In this document: positions 47,225 to 56,420 of the stretch, piece by piece
How the letters are laid out: each line of letters begins with the position of its first letter
How positions within the stretch are numbered: position 1 is the stretch's first letter
Notes under the pieces: generated by a model
Seen by the model: only the letters and a program-made list of their open reading frames with translations
Databases searched by the model: none
Told to the model about the DNA's origin: nothing
Position numbers and translations under genes: made by a program
NCBI GenBank assembly: GCA_029215795.1
Contig: JARDYH010000007.1
Coordinates: forward strand, 76,829,763 to 76,893,762
Length of the DNA stretch: 64,000 nucleotides
Source of the DNA: Anniella stebbinsi
Lineage: Eukaryota; Chordata; Lepidosauria; Squamata; Anniellidae
Direction: 5' to 3'

Positions 47225-49189
47225 GGGAAAAAAATGGCGGCCGATCCAAAAATTAACGATTTTTGGATCGGGATCGGACTCGATCCGGTCCGGGGGGCCT
47301 CCGATTTTGTCCGAACCGGTCCGGGACAAAATTGGAGGTCCCGATCCGGGTCCCGATCCGATCCGGGGGGTCCGTGCACACCCCTATTTACAATATTTAA
47401 AACAGTAGGTTTGGCTTGGTTTGATCTTTTTTCCTTATTCTTTCTGCTATATTAATCATAGATTTCTGTATTGTGTGTGTAAGTTGCTTTGAGTCTAGTT
47501 TTTGCAGTGGGAAGTGATGTGTATCATTAATTATTTAATAATAATAATAATAATAATAATATGAAATGTTATGCAAATCTGTGTGACGTTTTTGGGTGAT
47601 GTATTTCTCCTTTGGGGGGGGTGATGTACTCCCTTTGTTACGTGCATGGCACCCTATCAGGAGCTTAATTTAACACATGACCAGTTTTCAGCGTCACCGG
47701 TGAAAATTAGATTAGATCACCTGGGTTTACTTCCAGTTAATAATTGGCTTTGGAATGCTTCCTTCCTGTCAACAGCTCCCTGCCTCAGTGGAAATTGTGG
47801 GAAGAAGGACTGAAGGGACATCTGCAGAATCCCAAAGAAGATAATTCCCGCAGCGCAGGAACTAAAAATGGCTGCTTTGCAGGGCCGGCTCTACTGTTAG
47901 GCAGAGTGAGATAGCACCCTCAGGTAGCAGATGCTGGGGGTGGGCACAGAGCAGTGGCAAATTGTTGGAGGACAGAGTTGCCTGCACCCCCTAAGCTAGT
48001 CTGCTTCCCTCAGATGTAGCAGAGGATGCTGTCCTGTTCCCATTGTTGGAATAAGGTCCGACTGCTAGTCCAGCCAACCTCTGGATGTGGACTAAAAAGG
48101 AGGTTTCATCTATTCCTTTGCGCCAGACTGTAAAATGTCTTGGACCAACCCTGCTGCTCTTGAAAGTCGCTGTGCAACAACCAGTGTGTAGCAAACTACA
48201 GGTTCGCAATGTTTTTTATGAAATGCTTCAGGTTGCAATTTGGAGAAACGCTGAACCGCCTTTGTTAAATCACTTATAACGATTTGTGAGGTAAAATCTA
48301 TCCACAAGGGGGCAGTGCGTTTCTAGCTGCCTCATACAAGCCTAGTTCTACCCTGAGAAGAACCGTCATATCTTGAATTGGCAGAGAAGAGTAAGTCGTT
48401 CTAGTTTCTTCTGCCATTGCAATACGGCCCTCTCTTACAGCTGTTGTGAACTAAACATAAACCCTCCTCTTGGACAAGGCCTTGGAGTTCACCTAGTGAC
48501 CAGAGGTGGGCGGACATTAGGTTTGTTGCATTTACTAGAAACCTTGGATGCACCAAACAGAGACAGGTGTGAAAGGCATACATTTAGCACTAAAGAATTC
48601 TAGGAATTTATCTTGAATACCAGAACTGAACTGGGCTCACAGTCCTTCCACACACACAAAAATCCATTTTCTGGTTACCCCAAACCTTCTTTATTACTGC
48701 AGTATATTTGGGGATTGGGAGTCACTCAATATTGTTGCTACTGATGAACGACTGCCCAGAGATCTACTGGTAGTTTCTGATCTGTCCACCCACCTTTGCT
48801 CATTGCAGGAGTCTCGCAGCTACAGGATCCCTGATAGGCTCTACCCAGCCTTGCTCACTGTACGAATCTTGCAACTGCAGGATCCCTGACAGAACCTATC
48901 CAGGAGTCTCCTCTGCACAGTAGGATACATGGCTATCCTACCGTCTTATAGTTCTTTAGCCTTAAATAGGGTTTGGACTGGACAAGCCTTCGAACAAAGG
49001 ACACTTTCAATCAGAGGACTTTCTTCTGATGACTCACCAAATAGAGGACTGTTCTGTGTAGAGAATAGCTCATGGCTACCTCATACTTTCCCACTCCCAG
49101 TCCAGATATGGCAATCAATTAGATCTTGAGCATGACATTGATCACCACCTGAACCTCTTCAGAACTTCCACCTCTTCCCAGTTTGGGTG

Positions 49190-49380
49190 GCAGTCATAGC
49201 TCAGTGCCTAAGCACTTCCTTTGACTGAAGGAAGTCCCAGGTTCAATCCCTGGTATTTCTTGTTAAAGGAATCTTAGAGTTGTAGCAGGTATAGGAAAGA
49301 CCTCCTGCCTGAAGCTCCACTTCCAGTCAATGTAAGCAACATTGGTCTGGTCTAGAAGAACCAGGCTGTTTCATAGGTCC
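49190..49380 (+). repeat. tRNA-derived SINE, type 1
   Basis: Head with A-box-like 'tagctcagtgcctaagcact' and B-box 'ggttcaatccctgg', then the body 'tcttgttaaaggaatcttag' and 'gacctcctgcctgaa'. The lack of a tRNA-like 3' acceptor stem and the match to the copy at 27535-27735 mark it as a SINE, not a tRNA gene. Confidence 0.7.
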
Positions 49381-49405
49381 AGTTCAAGCATATGCTTAGA
49401 CTCAC

Positions 49406-49529
49406 CCGCCAAAGCAGTGTGCAGTGGTGACCACCCAGGATGTAGTTGCTTCTTAGGCTTGCCAGGGCTGAGAGTGGGGGATGCAGGGGTAACCTCCAAT
49501 GATCCTTCCCTCATCATCTTGGGCGCGCA
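49406..49529 (-). pseudogene. Protease pseudogene exon 2 (catalytic His; premature stop and deletion)
   Basis: Acceptor 'acaccttttgcag', donor GTGAGT. It encodes a propeptide ending E-G-R, the mature start I-I-G-G-Y-P-C and H-S-Q-P-W-Q-A, then an in-frame TAA at codon 25. The frame then resumes as W-V-V-T-T-A-H-C with the catalytic His. In intact relatives about 19 residues separate P-W-Q from this tryptophan; here there are 7 codons including the stop. About 36 nt, including the Cys42 codon and C-G-G, are therefore gone, with frame kept. Confidence 0.82.
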
Positions 49530-50005
49530 CTGCAAAAGGTGTCAGCCAGCATATTATCAAAGCAGGTTTTCCAAAATCCTCGAACAGGAGTTGAGAATAT
49601 CTAGCTTTAGTCCCATCCTGCCTTTTACCCATCTTTTGTGCCCTGTCTCTGTGAGTCCAGTAGCTTTTGGGTATTTATTTACTGGAGGACCTGTTTCCAG
49701 GATGCTCTTACTATAGAGGGGAAACGGAGAAAGAACTGGAGAAAAGAAGGGGCGATCTCTCAGGTCTTACACCTGGGGGACAGGAAATTCTCATCTACTC
49801 CAGTCCATCATTTTCTGATGGAATTCCTTGTCTGGTATTCTGAAAGCCGAAAAATGATCATGGATGCTCTCTTTCAATCAGCATAGAAATTGTGTCATAG
49901 CTCTCAGGTGAGAGGACCTTTCCTCTTGGCTTCTTAGCAACTTACTAAAGGTACTTTCTCAATAAGCATTTACGATGCACATATAGCCATTTCCTTTACA
50001 CTTAC

Positions 50006-50054
50006 CAGCATACACTAGGAGCAACGCAATGGCCAACTGCTTCATGCGTATCAT
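50006..50054 (-). pseudogene. Protease pseudogene exon 1 (signal peptide)
   Basis: Sixteen codons plus one base, from ATG at 50054 (context ACC ATG A) to donor GTAAGT. It encodes MIRMKQLAIALLLVYA, a good short secretory signal core. A second in-frame ATG at 50045 could also serve. Phase 1 out matches exon 2. Confidence 0.75.
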
Positions 50055-50131
50055 GGTAACAGGCAAAGCACAGCGTCTGGCTGGAGATCTCTCTAGGAAT
50101 GTCCCTGCTGAAGGAGGAGGTGAAACATATG

Positions 50132-50139
50132 TTATAAAA
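50132..50139 (-). promoter_or_regulatory. Possible TATA box of the protease locus
   Basis: The minus strand reads TTTTATAA about 80 nt upstream of the ATG at 50054, which would place a start site near 50105. Kallikrein genes commonly have TATA variants; support here is positional only. Confidence 0.3.
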
Positions 50140-50405
50140 AAAGTGATGATTTTTCGGACTTGGAGACTCTGCTCACATTGGATGCCTAAAGCTGCAAAAG
50201 GCACTTGACCTTCCTTGGCAGCTGTAGTGTATGACCCAAGAGTTCCAGGATCCTTTGGTAATTAATATTGTGAAAGGTGCTAGGAAGTCTGGGTTTGTAT
50301 TTGAGGCCATGCATTCACTTGGAAGGTTGCACGCCCAGGGACCAATACAAGACCGGTTGGCCCATTGAAAGCCAACTAAAGAGCAGGAGTTAAAAGGGGA
50401 GGAGA

Positions 50406-51330
50406 CATTAAGAACATCAGAACATGAGAAGAGCCATGCTGGATCAGACCAACGGTCCATCTAGTCATAAGAACATGAGAAGAGCCATGCTGGATCAGAC
50501 CAAGGGTCCATCTAGTCATAAGAACATGAGAAGAGCCATGCTGGATCAGACCAACGGTCCATCTAGTCATAAGAACATCAGAAGAGCCATGCTGGATCAG
50601 ACCAATGGTCCATCTAGTCATAAGAACATGAGAAGAGCCATGCTGGATCAGACCAAGGGTCCATCTAGTCATAAGAACATGAGAAGAGCCATGCTGGATC
50701 AGACCAACGGTCCATCTAGTCATAAGAACATCAGAAGAGCCATGCTGGATCAGACCAACGGTCCATCTAGTCATAAGAACATGAGAAGAGCCATGCTGGA
50801 TCAGACCAATGGTCCATCTAGTCATAAGAACATGAGAAGAGCCATGCTGGATCAGACCAACGATCCATCTAGTCCAGCATTCTGGTCACACTGTGGCCAA
50901 CTAGCTGTCAACCAGAGACCCACAAGCAACAGCACCCTCCCACCTCAACTGGTGCATATAGGCTTACTGCCTCTGATACTGGAGGTGGCACATAGCCATC
51001 AGGACTAGTAGCCATTGTCAGTCTTCTCCAGGAATTTATCCAGCCCTCTTTTAAAGACATCCAAACTGGTGGCCATCATGACATCGGGTGGTAGCAAATT
51101 CCATGGTTTAACTATGCGCTGCATGAAGAAGTCTTTCCTTTTATCTGTCCTGAATCTTCCACCCATTAGCTTCATGGGATTCTAGTATCTAGTAGAACCT
51201 CCCCGGGTTCTAGTGTTATGAGAGAGGGAGAAAAATGTCTCCCTATCCACATTCTCCACACCATGCATCATTTTGTACACCTCTATCTGGTCTCCCCTTA
51301 GCCTCCGTTTTTATAAGCATTGCACAGTGG
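50406..51330 (-). repeat. Non-LTR retrotransposon 3' end, minus strand, with expanded terminal repeat
   Basis: Read on the minus strand, 51330 to about 50880 is the same C-terminal ORF2 relic as 60300-60830 ('ccaggaatttatccagccct', 'tagcaaattccatggtttaa' on plus). Its 3' tail ('tgctggatcagaccaacggt' on plus) has expanded into the 51-bp minisatellite at 50424-50882. Confidence 0.7.
50424..50882. repeat. Minisatellite, 9 units of 51 bp
   Basis: Nine head-to-tail copies of a 51-bp unit (plus strand: atgagaagagccatgctgga, tcagaccaacggtccatcta, gtcataagaac). Being 17 codons long, the unit keeps frames open on both strands. Variants (ATG/ATC; AAC/AAG/AAT) show a higher-order pattern: units 2-4 and 5-7 repeat the same order with one base difference. 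There are no unique spacers, so it is not a CRISPR array. Confidence 0.92.
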
Positions 51331-51659
51331 AAGAAAAGGGTTTTTTGAATGCAGATTATTCCATGGTCATTCCTTCGCTGGCTTCCCCAGTGAAAAAGAT
51401 CAGGTAGCAGGGGATGGGAGAGACCTGCCTGAGAGTTTACAGGACCACTGCCACTCGGAGGAGACCCTTCTGGGTCAGGTAGATCAAGGAAAAGACAGCT
51501 GGGGCTTTGAAGGTGCCCAGGGCAAAGTGACTATTGGAAGTGGCAGGTGGCTTTCAGCACTGGTTGGCTGGATTTAGCCACCATTTTTTTTTAAAGCGAG
51601 GGAGGGGTAGAATGAGATCTGAAAGCATGCATCCATGGCAGGCTCCTCTAGGGTGATGA

Positions 51660-51930
51660 GGCCCTAGCAGGGATGTCCGTCCCTGGGAAATCAGGCCCTT
51701 TTTGGGCTCGCCAGATTTCCACAGTGCCCCCGATTCAGCTTGCATTTGCAAGCTGAGCCATGGGTTTCTCCCAAAATCGGGGAGTTTTTTCCATTTTTAA
51801 TATTGGCATAAATAGAAAGCTGTGAAAATTGCAGTTGCAATTAGCACAATTTGTGCAACGTCCAGCTACGATCTGTAGAATTTGTGCAAATTGCGGGTGC
51901 GCAAATTTTCCTTCAGTCAACAAATCTTTC
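51660..51930 (+). repeat. Dispersed repeat (copy 1), inverted relative to 58870-59290
   Basis: Starts 'aggccctttttgggctcg', continues 'agctgagccatgggtttctc' and ends in A/T-rich text full of TTTGTGCAA/TTGCAAAT-like motifs. The reverse complement of 58870-59290 shows the same order of blocks. The family is unknown to me. Confidence 0.45.
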
Positions 51931-53392
51931 GAATATGCCTTGCTTGCTGCCCTATTTGGGAGTGTATTTGGGGGGTTGTTACCCCCCCCAACAAATTACC
52001 AAACTCGCAATTGCATTTTAAAATGTGTACTGGGGAGGTGCATTTTAAAATGTGCATTTAAAGCAACAACCACACAGTTTAGTCAAAGGGAGAAACTGTG
52101 CTCTTGGGGGGGGGGGGGAATGCCAATTAAAACACACACTTTCCCCGTTCGCAATGTGCACTTTCCCTGTTCGAATGAAAAGAAAAACAGGTCGCGGAGG
52201 AGAACAGGAGTGAAATGACCTGAGCTATGAAGTGGACTTCAGAGAATCATGGTGAACTCTGGCATCCAAGGTTTCCCATCCCTTGAGCCTAGCTGGTCGG
52301 CACAAAGAAAATGGCTCTGAGCATGTGCAGAATCCCGTACCATTAAACAACTACAACCTCTCCTCCCTCCCACACACATCTGGAATGAGGTGACAGATTT
52401 TCCAGGTCAGAGGGTGGGATGTCCCCAGCGCTTCGTATCCATGTCCCCAGCACCAGCTCCAGGTTTGAGGAGGCTCTGAGCAAAGTGTCCTCTGGTGGTC
52501 GTCCTCCTCCGTCACTGGCACCTGGTGGGTTTACCTAGCTGTGGTGGCTGTGCTCTACACAGTGCTGGGCATCTGGATGAAGCCACCCTTTTCTTTTCCC
52601 ACAATGCCCCAGAGTGCTGCTAGGTCAGGGGCACTGTGGGAAATTAAAAGAGTGGCTAATTCCAGTGCAGGACTAGAAAAAAAAGTATGTGAGATACCCA
52701 GGGGAGACATCATCAGTGGGCCTTTCCAAGATGCTGCAGCCCTTGCAGCTGCCCAAAGATGCCCAATACTGGCACCAGCTCTGACTTCGCATTTTAAAAG
52801 TTAATCCCTCTGGAACACCCACCCAGCTCTTATCAGGCCGGCACAGTCCTCTCTTGGTGTGGCTTTCCAGCAGTTTCTTGCCTTGCAAGTAGCCCAGCTC
52901 TGGTGCCAATTGACTCACAGCTGGCCTTTCCCCATGCCAAATGCTTTTAACCTAACCTGCACCCAGAGGTGCCTGCCCTTGGGTGGTAGGAGGCATTTAC
53001 TGGCTGGGGGGACGCCTCCTGGTCCATCATTATCACTTTCCACCCATCTCTCAGGTCCACGCCCTCCCATCCTAGTTGGGTTTGGTCCAGGAAGCCCATA
53101 CAATAAACGGATGGCCCGATGAAGAATATAGTTGCCACATGGGGAGCCTCTGTCTCTCTGTCGATCAATTATCCATCCAAATATCTATCTATGTATCTGA
53201 AAGATTGATTTCCTAGCCTTCCAATCCACTAGCATAGCTCAGAGGAGCCTAAAATAATAAAAAATACATTGCAGTTAAAACGTGAGCCTTGCTAAGCACA
53301 TTACTGTATAATTGACACTTATCTCTTTGTGCATCATCCATGGAGAATCACCCTTGTGTGCTTTAATTGAAGACTGAAATGGTCAGGCTATG

Positions 53393-53393
<1 letters not shown>

Positions 53394-53424
<31 letters not shown>
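53394..53424. repeat. (TA)n microsatellite
   Basis: About 15 TA units. Confidence 0.95.
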
Positions 53425-53426
<2 letters not shown>

Positions 53427-54562
53427 ATCCTACGGAATGGCAACATTCTTGAGGCATCAGTAGACACATTACAATTCTAGGGACGTGGTTGTTAGCAGTG
53501 TTTCAATAACGATGCCAGCGGTCGCAGTGGATTATGTAGGAGTGACTATAAATCGTTTAAAAGGCATGAAGTAAGCTGGGAGGTGTGCAATGCAGATTGT
53601 TCACCTGGTCAGCTGAGCACAACAGAAGCAATGGGTCAAAATGGAATATGAATTGAGGTTAGACATTATGGCGACAATTGTAGACACACTTCCCTCGGAC
53701 AAGTCCCATTGAGCTCCAGAGGAGTTAACCTCTGAGTAGGAATGCATAGGATTGCACTGAAAGTGATAACATCTGAAACATGTTGAGAATCCAGGAGGGG
53801 AACCATCAGATCACAGGGCTCCTTGAGAAAAAAGGAAATGTTCCCATAACACTCTGAAATCATTAGCAGCTCCTGCCACAAATCGCTCGGTCTTGTATGT
53901 GTGAAGGGCATCTTCTCATGCCATGTGAAGGGCCCATGCGGCATAGGGCTTCTCCACTAGAGGGCATCTTGTCCCATCACAGCACGAGGCTCATCGAGAA
54001 AGTTGGCTGCAGAAGAAGCACCTATTAGTAGGCAGATAAGGCTAAGTCATATCAGGAAGGTCAGAGTCATGTCTGGCAAGGCAAGGCAAGGTCACAGCAG
54101 CTTTGGCAGAGTCCCGTCCAATAGCTCAGGGTTATGTTCAGGCAAGAAGGCAGAGTCTGTCAGGACCCTGGACAGAGGCCCGTGGAAGGAGTTGGCCAGA
54201 TCATTTGTGAACGGGGAACATCTGCTCATGAGAAACGGCTCCTTCCCATCTGTGTCTTCCTCGGAGCTTGAGTGGATAAGTCGAGGATGGAGAACATGGT
54301 GTGGGTGTGGGTGGGTGGGTGTACTCCACACAACAGCACCCTACCATTGGTACATGCATGTATCCAATGGTGGGGGCAGGAGAGGTGTCCGTGCAAAGGA
54401 GTGTGGTTTGCCTGCATGGCCTCACGTTGACAGAACACGTCAAGGGGTTTGAGGGAAATCCCCCCCCCCCGGTTGTCTTCTACTGTTCTGTGTGAAAGGG
54501 AACAGCTTTGAACCTCAAGGGTTTTAGGGAGGGGCCAGTTTAGTTCATATGCAGAAGACAGA

Positions 54563-55048
54563 GGCTCAGTTCGGACGACACATTAGGCAACGGAGGAGGG
54601 GGGGAACAATCGTCAGTTGTGTTGCTTATTGTGTCATCTGGAGGGCAGCACACAACGCACACACAACTGACAGTATGTTAATCAGGCACTTTAAACAACG
54701 GAGCGAAACAACAGGCTTGCACGTTGTTTAGCCCGAAGCCCCATTGTTTAGTGTCGTCCGAATTCAGCCCCCCCTGTCTCCATGGACTATTCCATTTCGG
54801 AATAGAGTTCTGCTGCCTAGAGCAGCCAAAAAACCCCAGCCGCTCTATGCAGCCGGCAGAACTCAAGTTGCATGCTGGGATACGGCTGGGGGACACACAG
54901 AGGAGAAGCTGCAACCTTGCAGCCGGGGCGTTTGCCAGTTCCGAGCAGTGCCGGCTGCAGTGTGTCGTCTGTGGAGCACCTCCTGCCTAACGCACAGTCA
55001 GTACATTATTTACCCCTCCGTTGCTTAATATGTCGTCTGAACTGAACC
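54563..55048. mobile_element. MITE with GGCTCAGTTCGGACGACAC ends (copy 3)
   Basis: The left end GGCTCAGTTCGGACGACACA pairs with the right end 'tgtcgtctgaactgaacc'. A second, inner copy of the terminal motif (tgtcgtccgaattcagcc, about 54750) suggests a nested or composite structure. Same family as 1482-2023. Confidence 0.6.
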
Positions 55049-55254
55049 AGTGAGAAGAAGCAAAGGGAGGGGACAGGAATGTACCAAAAGGAAACTAAAC
55101 TGCTTACAGATATTTTTAAATATGTCAGCTGAATATATATCTATTAAATACATACATACATACATAAATTGACAAAGTGTCCTGACCCTTACCTTCCAGT
55201 CCCACCCCTAATGATAAGCCACAAGAAATGAATCAGTATGGGAATAAAGTATTT

Positions 55255-55281
55255 CCACACACACACACACACACACACACC
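55255..55281. repeat. (CA)n microsatellite
   Basis: About 13 CA units. Confidence 0.95.
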
Positions 55282-55467
55282 CCTCAAGGAGTAGTCTTGT
55301 TTTGTAAGCAACTCATGTCTCATGAAAGTGGTTCCAACTGGATAAAAGGCCAAATCACTTGTTTATATGACATATATATCATCAATGATTCAGTCATTCT
55401 TCTCTGGTCCATTAGAGGGTGCTAACTGCACACACGGTAAGTGCACCACACTTGAAAATAATATATA

Positions 55468-55682
55468 GGGCCTGTTCAGACAACACACTAAGCCACGGTT
55501 AGGCTGCTGACCCTTTTTCAGCAAATGTTTAGTGAGCAAGTTCAAACCATAGTTATGTAGCCTACAGGTATAGGAATGGTTCACACGACACGCTATGTCA
55601 TGGTTCACACGACATGCTAAGACATAATGTTTAGCTCAAAATGTTTGACCACCGTGGCTCAGTGTGTCATCTGAACAGGGCC
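55468..55682. mobile_element. MITE with GGGCCTGTTCAGACAACAC ends
   Basis: Terminal inverted repeats of about 30 bp: GGGCCTGTTCAGACAACACA then 'ctaagccacgg' at the left, and 'ccgtggctcagtgtgtcatc' 'tgaacagggcc' at the right. The interior carries repeats of 'acacgacatgctaagacat' type. No ORF. The flanking duplication is unclear. Confidence 0.65.
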
Positions 55683-55819
55683 ATCGATAGGTGAGGATTT
55701 TGTTTTGGTTCATGTTTGCTAAGAATTTACCAAAATTCACAAAGTTCTCCATATTCGTGACAAAAAGAACTTGAAATTTAAAAAAAAAAAATGTGGGAGA
55801 AACTCATAATATTACAACT

Positions 55820-56420
55820 TGAGGTCATTCCATGAATGAATGGTGGGAGATTCGGGACAGATAAAAGGAAGTCCTTCGTCACAAAGTTCATTGTTAAATG
55901 ATACAATTTGCTATTATCATAGAATCATAGAAATGTTGAGTTGGAAAGGATCACAAGGATCATCTAGTCCAACCCTCTGCAGTGTGCAGGGAAACCAATT
56001 AAACCATCCATGAGACATAGCTGTCCAGCCTCTTCTTAAAAACCTCCAGAGATGGAGAACCCACAACCTCCATAGGTAGACCGTTCCACTGTTGTACAGA
56101 TCTTACCATCCGGAAATTTTTCCTTATATTTAATCATATAGTGATGGTCATTCATTTGCATGGCTTTGAAAGACGATTAGACGAATTCACAGAGGATGGG
56201 GCTATCAATGGCTACTAGTCAGAATGTCTATATATTAACTCCAGTATCAGAGGCAGTGTGCCTCTCAATACCCATTGCTGGGAACAAATGCAGGAGGGTG
56301 CAATTATGCACATGTGGACTTCCCATGAGCATCTGGTTGGCCACTCTGGGAAAAGAATGCTGGACTAGATAGGACTATGGTCTAACCCAGTAATAGCCTT
56401 CTTATGTTCTTAAACTAATG
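55820..56420 (+). repeat. Non-LTR retrotransposon 3' end, split by a CR1 insertion
   Basis: The left part ('gggacagataaaaggaagtc', up to about 55917) and the right part ('ggctttgaaagacgattaga' to 'agccttcttatgttctta', from about 56140) together match the element at 43105-43620. Between them is a CR1 3' end in the opposite orientation. Confidence 0.65.
55918..56140 (-). repeat. CR1 LINE 3' end, minus strand (nested)
   Basis: Plus-strand view: 'atcatagaatcatagaaatg', 'tcatctagtccaaccctctg', 'cctccagagatggagaaccc' and 'ccggaaatttttccttatat'. The minus strand ends in the ATTCTATGAT repeat of CR1. It is inserted in an older LINE copy. Confidence 0.8.

Larger units (their letters stand above)
46057..47386. 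mobile_element. Complete hAT-type non-autonomous transposon containing three large palindromes
   Basis: Terminal inverted repeats TAGGGATGTGCAC (46057-46069) and GTGCACACCCCTA (47374-47386) match at 12 of 13 positions. A perfect 8-bp target duplication TTTACAAT flanks the element (46049-46056 and 47387-47394), the hAT hallmark. Subterminal regions are full of GATCCGA/TCGGATC motifs. The interior is extremely GC-rich and has no transposase. It holds three tandem palindromes (46313-46497, 46549-46739, 46791-46978) and a fourth around 47178-47243. The insertion is in intron 2 of the protease pseudogene and contrasts strongly in base composition with its surroundings. Confidence 0.9.
44318..50054 (-). 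pseudogene. Trypsin/kallikrein-like serine protease pseudogene (five exons)
   Basis: Five minus-strand exons (50006-50054, 49406-49529, 45651-45904, 44794-44930, 44318-44471) have the phase pattern 1-2-1-0 and the sizes (254 and 137 nt for exons 3 and 4) typical of vertebrate tissue-kallikrein/trypsin genes. The locus would encode a secreted S1 protease: signal peptide, short propeptide ending Gly-Arg, mature start I-I-G-G, triad His, Asp and Ser all recognisable, and Asp189 (V-D-S-C-Q-G-D-S-G-G-P), which predicts cleavage after Arg/Lys. It is broken twice. Exon 2 has an in-frame TAA (49457-49455) beside a deletion of about 12 codons that removes the Cys42/C-G-G strand. Exon 5 has one extra base near 44366. 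The triad and splice sites survive, so inactivation looks recent. Exact orthology within KLK or trypsin families cannot be settled here. Confidence 0.8.
51340..54562. other. Intergenic stretch, repeats only
   Basis: A type-1 SINE fragment is at 51370-51470, a dispersed repeat with 'gcaaattgcg' blocks at 51660-51930, and (TA)n at 53394-53424. A SINE-like 'ctctgagtaggaatgcatag' piece is at 53725-53760. No exon is recognised; the 149-codon frame at 54003-54452 has no family features. Confidence 0.5.

Noticed and set aside
49190..49270. Possible tRNA gene (A and B boxes)
   Set aside because: The acceptor stem does not close and the downstream body matches other SINE copies.
50424..50882. Regular repeats resembling a CRISPR array or a repeat protein
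   Set aside because: The 51-bp units abut with no unique spacers, the sequence equals a LINE tail, and the open frame is a by-product of a unit length divisible by three.
53646..53944. Minus-strand 92-codon frame as a gene
   Set aside because: It overlaps a dispersed short repeat and shows no conserved motif.
54003..54452. 149-codon plus-strand frame
   Set aside because: No domain or homologous features; two other frames in the same place are equally open.
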